From NCBI RefSeq assembly GCF_016904885.1, contig NZ_JADWYI010000001.1, forward strand, positions 7,497,224-7,561,223: a stretch of DNA of 64,000 bases. The letters run 5' to 3'. A model generated the notes under the pieces. The model had not been told where the DNA came from and made no database searches. It was given only the letters and a program-made list of their open reading frames with translations. Both the position numbers and the translations under genes were made by a program. Below are positions 1-8,761 of this stretch, piece after piece. Position 1 is the first letter of the stretch, and the number at the start of each line of letters is the position of its first letter. Origin of the DNA: Archangium primigenium. Lineage in GTDB: Bacteria > Myxococcota > Myxococcia > Myxococcales > Myxococcaceae.

Positions 1-270
1 CGCGGGGTGGCCGCCCTGGGCCTCGGTGGCGCACAGGGCGTAGCGGTGCTCCCGCGGCAGGCCCGGCAACAGCGCCCGCAGCGCCGAGTGGTAGCCCGAC
101 GCGAACGCATAGGCCAGGCGATCCGCGGAGAACCCTCCGGCGAACGCCACGTCCACGGGCGTGGAGAAGCGCAAGGCCAGCGCCAGGTGCCGCGTCCACC
201 AGGCGTCGACGGAGTCGAGCACGGGCGGTTCGGGAGGCTGCGAGAGGAGGAAGCGCGAGAGCTCGTCCAT
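1..270 (-). CDS. N-terminal part of an acyl-CoA-dehydrogenase-like protein (partial)
   Basis: The minus strand is open for 90 codons from an ATG at 270 to the window edge, so the 3' part of the gene lies outside. The protein begins MDELSRFLLSQPPEPP and contains VDAWWTRHLALALRF, GGFSADRLAYAFASGYHSAL and ends ALCATEAQGGHPA. The ATE-x-GG-x-HPxA pattern recalls the N-terminal substrate-channel region of myxobacterial acyl-CoA dehydrogenase-like proteins, which would oxidise acyl-CoA thioesters with FAD. No FAD-binding or catalytic segment is inside the window, so the family name is tentative, while the reading frame itself is well supported by GC-rich third positions and lack of stops. It is divergent from the DUF2252 gene that starts at 351. 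Confidence 0.5.
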   Translation of the reverse strand, partial: MDELSRFLLSQPPEPPVLDSVDAWWTRHLALALRFSTPVDVAFAGGFSADRLAYAFASGYHSALRALLPGLPREHRYALCATEAQGGHPA

Positions 271-350
271 GACGTCCGACTCTACTCCGATGCGCAAGCG
301 GCACCCAGGCGTCACCCTCCCGCCACATGGGGTCCCTACCCTGCCCGCTC

Positions 351-1718
351 ATGACGTCTTCCCGCTTCCCGGTCCGCGCCCTGTGCGGCCTGCTGCTCGC
401 CCTGAGCCTGCCCTCCGCCCACGCCGCCCAGAGCCGCACCGCGTTCGTGGTGGACGAGCTCAACGCCTTCAACGGCACCCTTCCGCCCGGCCTCCTGGCC
501 GAGAAGTACACGCGCATGAAGGCGTCCGCCTTCGCCTTCTTCCGGGGCAGCAACCACCTGTACTGGAAGGACCTCGGCGCCTCGCCGCTGCTGGCCACCT
601 ACGGCGGCACCCGCGCCACGCGCACCTGGCTGTCCGGGGACATGCACCTGAACAACACCGGCGCGTTCGACGACGACACGGGCGACATCGTCTTCGGCCT
701 CAACGACTTCGACGAGGCCGTCATCGGCGACTACCAGCTCGACGTGTGGCGCCTGGCCACCAGCCTGCTGCTCGCGGCGCGGGAGGCCGGCACGTTCAGC
801 ACCGCGGATCAGGAAGTGCTCGTGGATGCCTTTTCCAAGGCCTACCTCGACACGATGAAGGGTTACGCCGGCAACAACGGCGAGACCACCCGGAAGTTCC
901 GCGCGAGCAACACCTATGGCCTGCTCAATGACTTCCTGGACGACGTGAGCGCCAAGAACACCCGCGCGAAGCTGCTCGACACGTGGACCGCCCGTGTCCA
1001 GGGCGTGCGCCAGTTCAGCTTCACGTCCCCGGAGGCCGCCCCGGTGTCGGTCACCGTGCGGAATGACCTCGTCTCCCGGATGAGCGCCTACCGCGCCACG
1101 CTCGGCGGCGGAACGACGTGGCCCTCGGGCTACTTCACGGTGAAGGACGTCATGCAGCGGCTGGGCGCGGGGATCGGCTCGACCGGCGCCACCCGCTACT
1201 ACGTGCTCATCGAGGGCGCCACCTCGTCCCCGGACGACGACCGGATCCTCGAGTGGAAGGCGCAGCGCGCCCCCAGTGCCTGGCCCCACGTCGGCGCCGA
1301 GCAGGTGGGCCAGACGAACGCCACCAGCGGGGGTGACCTGGCCGCGCGGGTCGTGGTGGCGGCCAAGGCGCTCGGCTACCGGGTGGACGATCACCTCGGG
1401 TGGACCACGCTGGCGGACGGCCAGCCCTACAGCGTGCGCGAGCTGTCCCCCTGGAAGGCGTCCTTTCCCGTGGAGGATCTCACCACGCTCACGCGCTTCA
1501 CCCATCTCGCCGAGCAGTGGGGCCAGGTGCTCGCCACCCACCATGCCCGCGCCGACAAGGATTGGAATGCCTCGGTCTTCCCCCACTCGCTCGATGGGGA
1601 GATTCAATCCCGCACGGACAAGGACGCCGCGGGCTTCCGGGCCCGGGTGCGTGCCGTCGCCACCGACTACGCCCAACAGGTGAAGTTCGACTACGACAGC
1701 TTCCGCTCGCGCTTTTGA
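351..1718 (+). CDS. DUF2252 family secreted protein
   Basis: This 455-residue protein has a clear Sec signal peptide (MTSSRFPVRALCGLLLALSL, likely cleaved after AHA). The mature part carries DUF2252 hallmarks: a conserved region around FFRGSNHLYWKDL, then SGDMHLNNTGAF and FGLNDFDEAVIGDYQLDVWR, patterns reminiscent of aminoglycoside-phosphotransferase-like folds. A start at 327 would add eight residues before the signal peptide, so the ATG at 351 is preferred. The biochemical function of DUF2252 is not established; export to the periplasm or beyond is predicted from the signal sequence. It stands alone, 25 bases before the FmdE-type lipoprotein gene on the same strand, and the two may be co-transcribed. 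Confidence 0.85.
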   Translation: MTSSRFPVRALCGLLLALSLPSAHAAQSRTAFVVDELNAFNGTLPPGLLAEKYTRMKASAFAFFRGSNHLYWKDLGASPLLATYGGTRATRTWLSGDMHLNNTGAFDDDTGDIVFGLNDFDEAVIGDYQLDVWRLATSLLLAAREAGTFSTADQEVLVDAFSKAYLDTMKGYAGNNGETTRKFRASNTYGLLNDFLDDVSAKNTRAKLLDTWTARVQGVRQFSFTSPEAAPVSVTVRNDLVSRMSAYRATLGGGTTWPSGYFTVKDVMQRLGAGIGSTGATRYYVLIEGATSSPDDDRILEWKAQRAPSAWPHVGAEQVGQTNATSGGDLAARVVVAAKALGYRVDDHLGWTTLADGQPYSVRELSPWKASFPVEDLTTLTRFTHLAEQWGQVLATHHARADKDWNASVFPHSLDGEIQSRTDKDAAGFRARVRAVATDYAQQVKFDYDSFRSRF

Positions 1719-1743
1719 GGGCGTTCGCGGGGACAATGCGCCC

Positions 1744-2250
1744 ATGCGCCTGTCCTCGCTCCTCCTCCTGCCCTCCCTGCTGCTCGGCTGCGCGACCGCG
1801 ACCCCCGCGCCCGCCCCCGCCATCCCGGACGCCTCCGAGGCCGCCCTGGCCCGCATCCGCGTCGTCCATGGCGGCGCGGGCCCCTGGGTGGTGGCGGGCT
1901 ACCGCATGGGCGCGTCCGCGCTGCGCACGCTCGGCGTGTCCGCCGGGAGCTTCGATCTGGAGGTGGCGCACCACGCCCCGGCCCAGGTGCAATACACCTG
2001 CATCGCGGACGGCGCGGCGGCGGCCACCGGGGCGAGCCTCGGCAAGCTCAACCTCGCGCTCGTGGAGGAGGCCGAGGCGTCCCGGGTGGCGACCACCTAC
2101 CGGCGCCGCTCCACGGGCGCCAGCGTCACGCTGCGCCCCACCGCCGCCTTCGTGGCACGCTACCGGGACTTGCCCCGCGAGCGGCTGGCCGAGGCGGGCC
2201 GCGAGGTCCTCGACCTGCCCGACGCCGAGGTCTTCGAGGCCGTGCCCTGA
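1744..2250 (+). CDS. FmdE-family (formylmethanofuran dehydrogenase subunit E-like) lipoprotein
   Basis: The 168-residue product starts with a lipoprotein signal (MRLSSLLLLPSLLLGC, predicted lipidated Cys16). The core matches the FmdE family: VVHGGAGPWVVAGYRMG, a conserved histidine in VAHHAPAQVQYTC, then IADGAAAATGASLGKLNL. In methanogens this domain is part of the formylmethanofuran dehydrogenase operon, but here there is no C1 pathway nearby and the protein is anchored in the envelope, so the usual family name should not be read as a function. The conserved His and Cys suggest metal binding (inference). Its last 91 bases overlap, antiparallel, the 3' end of the DUF5872 gene on the other strand. 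Confidence 0.8.
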   Translation: MRLSSLLLLPSLLLGCATATPAPAPAIPDASEAALARIRVVHGGAGPWVVAGYRMGASALRTLGVSAGSFDLEVAHHAPAQVQYTCIADGAAAATGASLGKLNLALVEEAEASRVATTYRRRSTGASVTLRPTAAFVARYRDLPRERLAEAGREVLDLPDAEVFEAVP

Positions 2251-2705
2251 GCCTTCTTCGTGGCCGTTTTCGTGGCCTTCTTCCGGGCCACCTTGGCCGC
2301 CGGGGTGTTGGCCACGAACTGCTTGCCGCCCCGTGAGGCCACGCGCTTCTTCGTGTCCGTGGCCTTCTTCTCGCCCTCGCTCAGCGCGTCCCAGGCCTTC
2401 TTGGGCAGGTAGCGCGAGGTGGTGCGGCCATGGCGCGCCCGGGCACTCCCCTCGCGCGTCTGCCACTTCTCGTCCGTCCAGCGATCCAGGGACTTCTGCG
2501 CCTGACCCTTGCCGCCCGTGTAGCCGCCCCCCGCCTTCTTGTATTCCTGGGCGAGGAGCTGCGACTTGCGCGCGCTCCACTGGCCGGGCTTGCCCCCCTT
2601 GTCACTCGCCTGGATCTTCTTCTTGAGCCGCTCGCGCAGCGCGGGGCGCGTGTACCGGCTCGCGGAGGAGCGCGAGCGCGCACCCTGGGTCTTCTTGGCT
2701 GCCAT
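2160..2705 (-). CDS. DUF5872 domain protein with Lys/Arg/Ser-rich tail
   Basis: From the ATG at 2705 the product is 181 residues and very basic. Residues about 20-110 match the small DUF5872 family: LKKKIQASDKGGKPGQWSAR, QLLAQEYKKAGGGYTG, SLDRWTDEKWQTREGS and RYLPKKAWDALSEGEKKATD. The rest is a low-complexity Lys/Ala/Ser/Arg tail (GRSRTSRPASASRSRGKSR at the end), reminiscent of histone-H1-like bacterial proteins, so nucleic-acid binding is a reasonable inference. Function is otherwise unknown. The basic tail is encoded largely in the 91 bases that overlap the convergent FmdE-type gene. A start ten codons upstream (2735) is possible but the MAAKKTQ start is more typical. Confidence 0.75.
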   Translation of the reverse strand: MAAKKTQGARSRSSASRYTRPALRERLKKKIQASDKGGKPGQWSARKSQLLAQEYKKAGGGYTGGKGQAQKSLDRWTDEKWQTREGSARARHGRTTSRYLPKKAWDALSEGEKKATDTKKRVASRGGKQFVANTPAAKVARKKATKTATKKAQGTASKTSASGRSRTSRPASASRSRGKSR

Positions 2706-2789
2706 GTGCGACGACCTTTCCGTCATGAGACGCACCCGGACAGGTGTGTCCCCCCGGCCGCGCTGGCAAGTCCCCCACCCCGCGCGGCG

Positions 2790-3560
2790 TCAGGCCTTGA
2801 ACTCGGCCCACACCGGCGCGTGATCCGAGGGCTGCTTGCCCTTGCGCGCCTCGCGGTCCACGTCCGCCGCCACCAGCCGCTGGGTGAGGGGCGCCGACGC
2901 GAGCACATGATCGATGCGCACGCCCTGGTTCTTCTGGAACTGGAGCATGCGGTAGTCCCACCAGCTGAACTTCTTCACGTCCGGGTGCTGGGCACGGAAG
3001 GTGTCCGTCAGGCCGAAGTCACACAGGGCCTTCCAAGCCGCGCGCTCCTTCGGGGTGAAGAGCGTGTGCCCTTCCCACACGGCCACGTCCCAGACGTCGA
3101 TGGGCTCGGGCGCCACGTTCCAGTCCCCACAGAGCGCCAGCGGCTCGTCCGGCTTGTGCCGCGTGTCCAGGTAGCGCCGCAGCCGGGCGTAGAAGGCCAG
3201 CTTGTAGTGGTACGCCTCCGACTCCACCTCCTGGCCGTTGGGCGCGTACACGCTGAGCACCCGCACGCCGTCCACCGTGGCGGCGATCACCCGGGCGTGG
3301 GTGTCCTCCACGCCGTCCGCCAGGCCCACCACCACGTCCGTGGGCGGCGTGCGCGCCAGGATGGCCACCCCGTTGTACGTCTTCTGCCCGTGCACCGCCG
3401 CGTGGTAGCCCGCCGCGAGGATCGCCTCCCGGGGGAAGTCCGCCTCCGTGCACTTGAGCTCCTGCAGGCACAGCACGTCGGGTTGGGCACTCTTCAGCCA
3501 GTCCACCAGCCTGTCCAGGCGGGCGCGGACCGAGTTCACGTTCCAGGCGGCGATCTTCAT
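2790..3560 (-). CDS. xth: exodeoxyribonuclease III (AP endonuclease family 1)
   Basis: The 256-residue protein has the full exonuclease III layout: MKIAAWNVNSVRARLDRLVDWL at the start, the metal-binding glutamate in LCLQELKC, the YNGVAILAR segment, the catalytic GDWNVAPEPIDVWD, and the C-terminal RIDHVLAS and PSDHAPVWAEF. Enzymes of this family cut the DNA backbone 5' to abasic sites and trim 3' blocking groups in base-excision repair, in the cytoplasm. The length is typical. The start at 3560 is chosen because MKIAAWN is the conserved beginning; an in-frame upstream ATG adds only three residues. It is on the same strand as the DUF5872 gene, which starts 84 bases downstream. Confidence 0.95.
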   Translation of the reverse strand: MKIAAWNVNSVRARLDRLVDWLKSAQPDVLCLQELKCTEADFPREAILAAGYHAAVHGQKTYNGVAILARTPPTDVVVGLADGVEDTHARVIAATVDGVRVLSVYAPNGQEVESEAYHYKLAFYARLRRYLDTRHKPDEPLALCGDWNVAPEPIDVWDVAVWEGHTLFTPKERAAWKALCDFGLTDTFRAQHPDVKKFSWWDYRMLQFQKNQGVRIDHVLASAPLTQRLVAADVDREARKGKQPSDHAPVWAEFKA

Positions 3561-3774
3561 CCCGCCCAACGTCGCACGTCACCTGTGGGTCCCGCCAGGA
3601 TTTTTCCCCACAAGGGGTCGCCGTGTTCCACGGTGTGGCTGGCGCGCCACACGCGGACGGCTCGGGACACGGGCGGGCGTCCTCTTCCACCCACACCGTC
3701 CCCTGGTCCCCGAGGAGGGGGCGGGCTGGCATGGCGGTCGCAATGGGAGACGCTCCGACAAGGAGCCACACCCC

Positions 3775-4767
3775 ATGAGGACGTCCGTTCTGTTCGCCAG
3801 CATCCTGACCCTCTGCCTCGCCGCCTGTGAGTCGGGTTCGCTGCGACGGAGCCAGGTGCCCCTCGCCCCGCCCGAGCACCTGCTCGCGCCCGAGGCGGAA
3901 GGCACGCCCGCCGTCTCCAGCCCCCCCGCGGAGGCCGTGCTCCCCGAGTCCCCCCCGGACCGCTTCTCGCTCGCCGAGGACCTGGCGCCCGCGGAGCCGT
4001 CGGATGAACTGTCGCTCCCGCACGAGGCGCACCTGGCGCCGGTGGACCACCTGGGCCGGGCCCGGGCGCTGCGCGCCGAAGGTGACCTCTCAGGTGCCCT
4101 CACCGAGGTTCGCCGCGCCGTGCACGACGCCGGGGACGACCTGGACGCGCGCGAGACGGCGTTGGATCACCTCATCCCCCTGGCGCGGCTCATGGGCAAG
4201 AAGCTGCTGGCGGCGGACGCGTACACGGAACTGGCGCACCTGTTCCCGGAGGGCCCCGAGCCCCTGGTGCAGAAGGCGCGGGTCCTCCTGGAGGTGGGGG
4301 ACGTGGAGGGCTCGCTCCGGGCCGCCGAGGCCGCGCTGCTGCTCGACCCCGAGTACCCCGAGGTGTACCAGGTGCTCGGCCGGGGCCATCTGGCCGCCGG
4401 AGAGCTGGGCGAGGCCATCGTCCGCTTCCAGCAGGCGGTGCATCTGGACCCCTACCACGGCTACGCCCTGAACAACCTGGGGCTCGCCTGGCTGCTCACC
4501 GGCCGTGACGCCGAAGCGGCGGAGGCGCTCGCCCAGGCGGCCTACCTGCTGCCCTACGAAGGCTTCGTCCACAACAACCTGGGGCTCGCCTACGAGCGCC
4601 TGGGACGGTACGAGGAGGCCGCCATGGCCTTCGACACCGCCACGCGTCTGACCCCGGGCAGTGCCCGCGCCCGCCTCAACAAGGCGCGGCTCGAGCGCCA
4701 GCCCCAGGCCTCCGCCCCCCTCCAGGCGCGCCGGAGCGCGCACACGGCGGACAGCGCCGCCCGTTAG
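3775..4767 (+). CDS. TPR-repeat lipoprotein
   Basis: The ATG at 3775 is preceded at a good distance by AAGGAG (about 3760-3765). The 330-residue product opens with a lipoprotein signal (MRTSVLFASILTLCLAAC, Cys18), followed by about 80 residues of Pro/Ala/Glu-rich linker. From about residue 85 to 310 there are tetratricopeptide repeats, clearest in YPEVYQVLGRGHLAAGELGE, YHGYALNNLGLAWLLTGRDA and GFVHNNLGLAYERLGRYEEA. TPR lipoproteins of this kind act as scaffolds in the myxobacterial envelope, for example in pilus or gliding assembly, but no specific partner can be named here. It is transcribed alone, 100 bases ahead of the penicillin-binding protein operon. Confidence 0.85.
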   Translation: MRTSVLFASILTLCLAACESGSLRRSQVPLAPPEHLLAPEAEGTPAVSSPPAEAVLPESPPDRFSLAEDLAPAEPSDELSLPHEAHLAPVDHLGRARALRAEGDLSGALTEVRRAVHDAGDDLDARETALDHLIPLARLMGKKLLAADAYTELAHLFPEGPEPLVQKARVLLEVGDVEGSLRAAEAALLLDPEYPEVYQVLGRGHLAAGELGEAIVRFQQAVHLDPYHGYALNNLGLAWLLTGRDAEAAEALAQAAYLLPYEGFVHNNLGLAYERLGRYEEAAMAFDTATRLTPGSARARLNKARLERQPQASAPLQARRSAHTADSAAR

Positions 4768-4871
4768 CCCCGCCCGTTAGACCCTCACCGGCGGCCTCGC
4801 TCCGGAAGCCCCGTTCCGGATCCCCCCGAGGCGGACTAACGTCCCTCCCCTCTCGCCGCACCCCCTGCCCC

Positions 4872-7427
4872 ATGACCCCAACCTCCCCCGCCTCCCCGCC
4901 CGACGCCGCGCCCCGCTCCACCCGGGGGGGCTGGCTGTGGCGCTGGACGAAACGGCTCCTGCTCGTGGCGGCCGTGGGCGTCGCCTTGATCGTGCTCGGG
5001 GCCGTGGGCGTCTACGTGCACTTCAGCCAGGGCCTGCCCTCGGTGGAGGCGCTGCGCACCTACCAGCTGCCCCAGGTGACCAAGGTGCGGTGCGCGGACG
5101 GCTCGGTGTGCGCCGAGTACTTCATGCCCCAGGGCCGGCGCACGGTGGTGCGCATGGAGCATCTGCCGGCCCACGTGCGCAACGCCTTCCTGGCCGCCGA
5201 GGACGCGGACTTCTACAAGCACGAGGGCCTGGACTTCTTCGGCATCGTGCGCGCGGGCGTGAAGAACCTCATCCCCGGCAGCCGCAAGTCCGGCGCGTCC
5301 ACGCTCACGCAGCAGGTCGTCAAGAACATGCTGCTCACGCCCGAGCGCAGCCTCCACCGGAAGATCCGCGAGTGGATCCTCACCCCGCGCGTGGAGCAGG
5401 CGCTCACCAAGGACGAGATCCTCAGCCTCTACATCAACCAGGTGTATTACGGGCAGGGCCGCAACGGCATCGAGGAGGCGGCGCTCTACTACTTCGGCAA
5501 GCACGCCGCGGACCTGACGCTGGGCGAGGCGGCGGTGCTCGCGGGCACGGTGCAGTCACCCAACCGCATCAATCCCGAGAAGAACATCGTCAAGGCCAAG
5601 CAGCGCCAGCGCTACGTGCTCGGGCAGATGGCGGGCCAGGGCTTCGCGCCCCGGGCCGAGGTGGACAAGGAGCTCGAGAAGCCCATCGTGCTCGCGCCCC
5701 GTCCGCCCGCCGAGCCGGGCGCCTACTACGCCGAGGAGATCCGCCGCACGCTCGTGGCCCGCTATGGCGAGCAGGCGGTGCTCACCGGGGGCCTGCGCGT
5801 GGACATCGCCATGGTGCCCAAACTCCAGGCGCTCGCGGACGACGCCGTGCGCAAGGGCCTGGAGGCGGTGGACCGGCGCCAGGGCTACCGGGGCCCCGTG
5901 GGCACGCTCGCGGCTGAGCGCTTCGAGCGGCTCAAGCCCCTGCTCACCCGGCAGATCGAGGAGGCGGGCCGGCGGCAGAAGGAGGGCAGCTCGGTGGCGG
6001 ATCTGACGTCGCTCGCGAGCACCGAGGCGCCGCCCCAGCCCGAGGAGGAAGCGCCCCTGGAGACGCCCGCGGCCGAGGTCGAGGAGGACGCCACGCTGTC
6101 GCCCGACGAGAAGCTGGTGCACGCGGTGCAGCTCGCGCCCCTCAAGGACGGCCTGCGCGTGGCGGGCTACGTCACCCAGGTGGAGGACAAGAAGGCGCGC
6201 GTGGACCTGGTGGGCCGCGTGGCGGAGATCCCCTTCGCCTCCGTCACCTGGGCCAAGGTCAACGGCAAGGCCCCGGGCAAGATGTCGGACGTGATGAAGG
6301 TGGGCGACATCGTGCGCGTGCGCATCCTGCGCGTGCTGCCCGCCCCCGCGCTGCTCGAGGCCACGTTGGACCAGGTGCCGCTCGTGCAGGGCGGCCTCGT
6401 CGTCATCGACCCGAAGGACCGGCACGTGGTGGCGCTCGTGGGCGGCTATGACTTCGAGCGCTCGCCCTTCAACCGCGCCACCCAGGCGCGGCGCCAGCCC
6501 GGCTCGTCCTTCAAGCCCTTCATCTACGGCGCGGCGCTCGGCAGCGGCCGCTACACCCCCATCAGCACGGTGAACGACGCGCCCGAGGCCATCCGCGACC
6601 CCTACACCGGCCAGACGTGGAAGCCGCAGAACTACGAGCGCGCCTTCGACGGGCCCATCACCCTGCGCACCGCGCTCACCCGCTCGAAGAACACGGTGTC
6701 CGTGCGCCTCATCGAGGCCATCACCCCCGCGGCGGCCATCGAGTTCGCGCGCCGCGCGGGCATCCAATCGCCCCTGCCGGAGAACCTCACCCTGGCGCTG
6801 GGCACCGGCGAGGTGAGCATCCTCGAGGAGGCCAACGCCTACGCCACGCTCCAGGCCAACGGCCGCTACGCCGAGCCGCTGCTGCTCCTCAAGGTGACGG
6901 ACACGAGCGGCCGCGTGGTGGAGGAGCACCAGCCCGCCTTCGAGGAGAAGCTGCCCCCGGCGGTGGCCTACCTCACCACCTCCCTCATGCGCAGCGTGGT
7001 GGAGGAGGGCACCGCCCGCGCGGTGACGGAGCTCAACCGCCCCGCGGCCGGCAAGACGGGCACCACCAACCAGAACCGCGACACGTGGTTCTCCGGCTAC
7101 ACCGCGGACTGGGTGGCCAGCGCCTGGGTGGGCTTCGATGACCACTCGCCCCTGGGCTCCTCCGAGACGGGCGGCCGCGCCCCCCTGCCCATCTGGCTGG
7201 AGTTCATGCGCGGCGCCCACCAGGGCCTGCCCTCGCGCGACTTCGACATGCCGCCGGGCGTGGTGCAGACGCGCATCGATCCCGCCACCGGCCTGCTCGC
7301 GGGCAACTCCGTGCCCGGGCGGATGGAGTCCTTCCTCGAGGGCACCCAGCCCACCGCCGAGGCGCCGCCGCCGGGCCACGTGAGCGAGAGCGACTTCTTC
7401 CTCCAGGAAGGCAGCCGGGGGCTGTGA
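4872..7427 (+). CDS. mrcA: class A penicillin-binding protein 1A (bifunctional peptidoglycan synthase)
   Basis: The 851-residue protein has a cytoplasmic N-terminus, one membrane anchor (about residues 27-50), a GT51 glycosyltransferase domain with catalytic Glu110 in AAEDADFYKHEG, an acidic linker around residues 385-420, an OB-fold insert (about 425-505), and a penicillin-binding transpeptidase domain. The transpeptidase motifs are SSFK with nucleophile Ser545, SKN at 605-607 and KTGT at 728-731. It polymerises and crosslinks peptidoglycan from lipid II in the periplasm and should bind beta-lactams. It is the first gene of a four-gene unit; its TGA overlaps the GTG start of the next gene (GTGA), which implies translational coupling with the VCBS protein. 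Confidence 0.95.
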   Translation: MTPTSPASPPDAAPRSTRGGWLWRWTKRLLLVAAVGVALIVLGAVGVYVHFSQGLPSVEALRTYQLPQVTKVRCADGSVCAEYFMPQGRRTVVRMEHLPAHVRNAFLAAEDADFYKHEGLDFFGIVRAGVKNLIPGSRKSGASTLTQQVVKNMLLTPERSLHRKIREWILTPRVEQALTKDEILSLYINQVYYGQGRNGIEEAALYYFGKHAADLTLGEAAVLAGTVQSPNRINPEKNIVKAKQRQRYVLGQMAGQGFAPRAEVDKELEKPIVLAPRPPAEPGAYYAEEIRRTLVARYGEQAVLTGGLRVDIAMVPKLQALADDAVRKGLEAVDRRQGYRGPVGTLAAERFERLKPLLTRQIEEAGRRQKEGSSVADLTSLASTEAPPQPEEEAPLETPAAEVEEDATLSPDEKLVHAVQLAPLKDGLRVAGYVTQVEDKKARVDLVGRVAEIPFASVTWAKVNGKAPGKMSDVMKVGDIVRVRILRVLPAPALLEATLDQVPLVQGGLVVIDPKDRHVVALVGGYDFERSPFNRATQARRQPGSSFKPFIYGAALGSGRYTPISTVNDAPEAIRDPYTGQTWKPQNYERAFDGPITLRTALTRSKNTVSVRLIEAITPAAAIEFARRAGIQSPLPENLTLALGTGEVSILEEANAYATLQANGRYAEPLLLLKVTDTSGRVVEEHQPAFEEKLPPAVAYLTTSLMRSVVEEGTARAVTELNRPAAGKTGTTNQNRDTWFSGYTADWVASAWVGFDDHSPLGSSETGGRAPLPIWLEFMRGAHQGLPSRDFDMPPGVVQTRIDPATGLLAGNSVPGRMESFLEGTQPTAEAPPPGHVSESDFFLQEGSRGL

Positions 7428-8761
7428 GCCGCGCCCTCGTCGCCGCGCTGCTGCTCGTCGCGCGTGCCGCTCCCGCCGCGCCCGACACCGCGCTGGAGCG
7501 GCTCGCCACCGCCGTGGCCTCGGACGTGCGCGCCGCCGGACCCGAGGCCCCCGTGGCCCTGAGCCTCACGGCCAGCGCGCCCGAGCTGCGCCGCGCCTTC
7601 GAGACCCTGCTCGCCGCGCGCCTGGCCCAGGCCGGACTCGCGCCCGTGGTGCTGGTGGCCCCCTCGCCCGAGGACGCCGAGGCGCTCGCCCGGGAGACCG
7701 GCGCGCGCGCCCTGGTGCGGCTCACGCTCGGCGTGGAGACAGGGGCGCTCGGCGCGCGCGGCGACGTGGTGGGCACCTGGGTCAACTTCTGGTCCGGCCG
7801 CACGCCCACGCGTCCGCCCTCGCCCGCCGCCGCGCTCGCCCGGCAGGTGCCCGCGGACCCCGAGAGCCTCGCGCTCGCGGCGGTGAAGCCCACCGCCCCC
7901 GTGCCTCCGCCCCCGGCCGGGCCGCCCCGCCCCTTGCGCCTGGTGGGTGCCCGCCTCACGCACCTGCCCGCGCCCCCCGCCGCGCTCGCCACGGGGGACC
8001 TCACCGGCGATGGCCGGGACGAGGTGGTGGTGCTCACCGAGCGCGCCGTGCACGTCTTCGCCGCGGACGGGCACCTGCTCGCCGAGCGCTCCCTGGACGT
8101 GCTGCCCCCGGGCCCCGCCCCCACCCGCGAGCCCTTCGGCGCGGTGGCCGTGCTCGCCAATCCCCCTCGCATCGCCGCGTTCTCCACCCGCTTCGCCCAT
8201 GCCGAGGTGCTGGTGCTGGAGAACGGCGCCCTGCGCTTCGCGACCCGGATGGAGGGCGTGCCCCTGGACGCCGAGGCCCGAGGGACCTTCGTCCCGGGAC
8301 AGACGGCCTTCGGCGCCGACGTGCGGTGGGGCACGGGCGAGCAGCGGCTCTCCGGAGTGCCCGCGCGCTTCACCACCTACAGCGCGGCCCTGTCGCGCGT
8401 CCTGCTCGTGCAGCCCGACGGCCAGGGCGCCTTCTACCCCCGGCCCTCGGCGGCCCCCGTGCCCCTGTCCGGCCTGGGCGCGGGCAGCGCGCTCGGGGAC
8501 CTGGACGGCGATGGCACGCCGGAACTGCTCACCACCTCGCCCGAGCTCCAGCCCTCGCCCGACGTGCTGCGCGTCTTCAAGACGGGCGAGAGCGCCACCA
8601 CGGCCCAGGAGCCCTTGTGGCAGGGCGCCCTGCCGGCGGGGCGGGCCCTGTCCGTGGTGACGGCCCGGCTGGACGAGGGCCCCCTGCGCGCGGTGGTGGT
8701 GGGCCTCACCCTGCCCGACGGCACCGGTGAACTCTTCCTCCTGCGCCCGGGAGCGCCATGA
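7424..8761 (+). CDS. exported VCBS/FG-GAP repeat protein
   Basis: Translation starts at a GTG that overlaps the stop of the penicillin-binding protein gene. The 445-residue product has a short signal peptide (MSRALVAALLLVARAAPAAP). The N-terminal 150 residues look like a small alpha/beta domain (LAARLAQAGLAPVVLV, ETGARALVRLTLGVETG) and the rest resembles a beta-propeller of VCBS/FG-GAP type: GDLTGDGRDEVVVLTERAVH and LGDLDGDGTPELLTTSPELQ, with Asp-rich loops that bind calcium in this family. It is probably periplasmic or surface-located and may regulate or scaffold the upstream synthase (inference from the operon only). The stop overlaps the ATG of the next gene. Confidence 0.75.
   Translation: MSRALVAALLLVARAAPAAPDTALERLATAVASDVRAAGPEAPVALSLTASAPELRRAFETLLAARLAQAGLAPVVLVAPSPEDAEALARETGARALVRLTLGVETGALGARGDVVGTWVNFWSGRTPTRPPSPAAALARQVPADPESLALAAVKPTAPVPPPPAGPPRPLRLVGARLTHLPAPPAALATGDLTGDGRDEVVVLTERAVHVFAADGHLLAERSLDVLPPGPAPTREPFGAVAVLANPPRIAAFSTRFAHAEVLVLENGALRFATRMEGVPLDAEARGTFVPGQTAFGADVRWGTGEQRLSGVPARFTTYSAALSRVLLVQPDGQGAFYPRPSAAPVPLSGLGAGSALGDLDGDGTPELLTTSPELQPSPDVLRVFKTGESATTAQEPLWQGALPAGRALSVVTARLDEGPLRAVVVGLTLPDGTGELFLLRPGAP

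Noticed and set aside
5556-7379. Minus-strand frame of 607 codons opposite the penicillin-binding protein
   Set aside because: Antisense artefact of high GC third positions; no domain or start context, and the plus strand has all PBP motifs.
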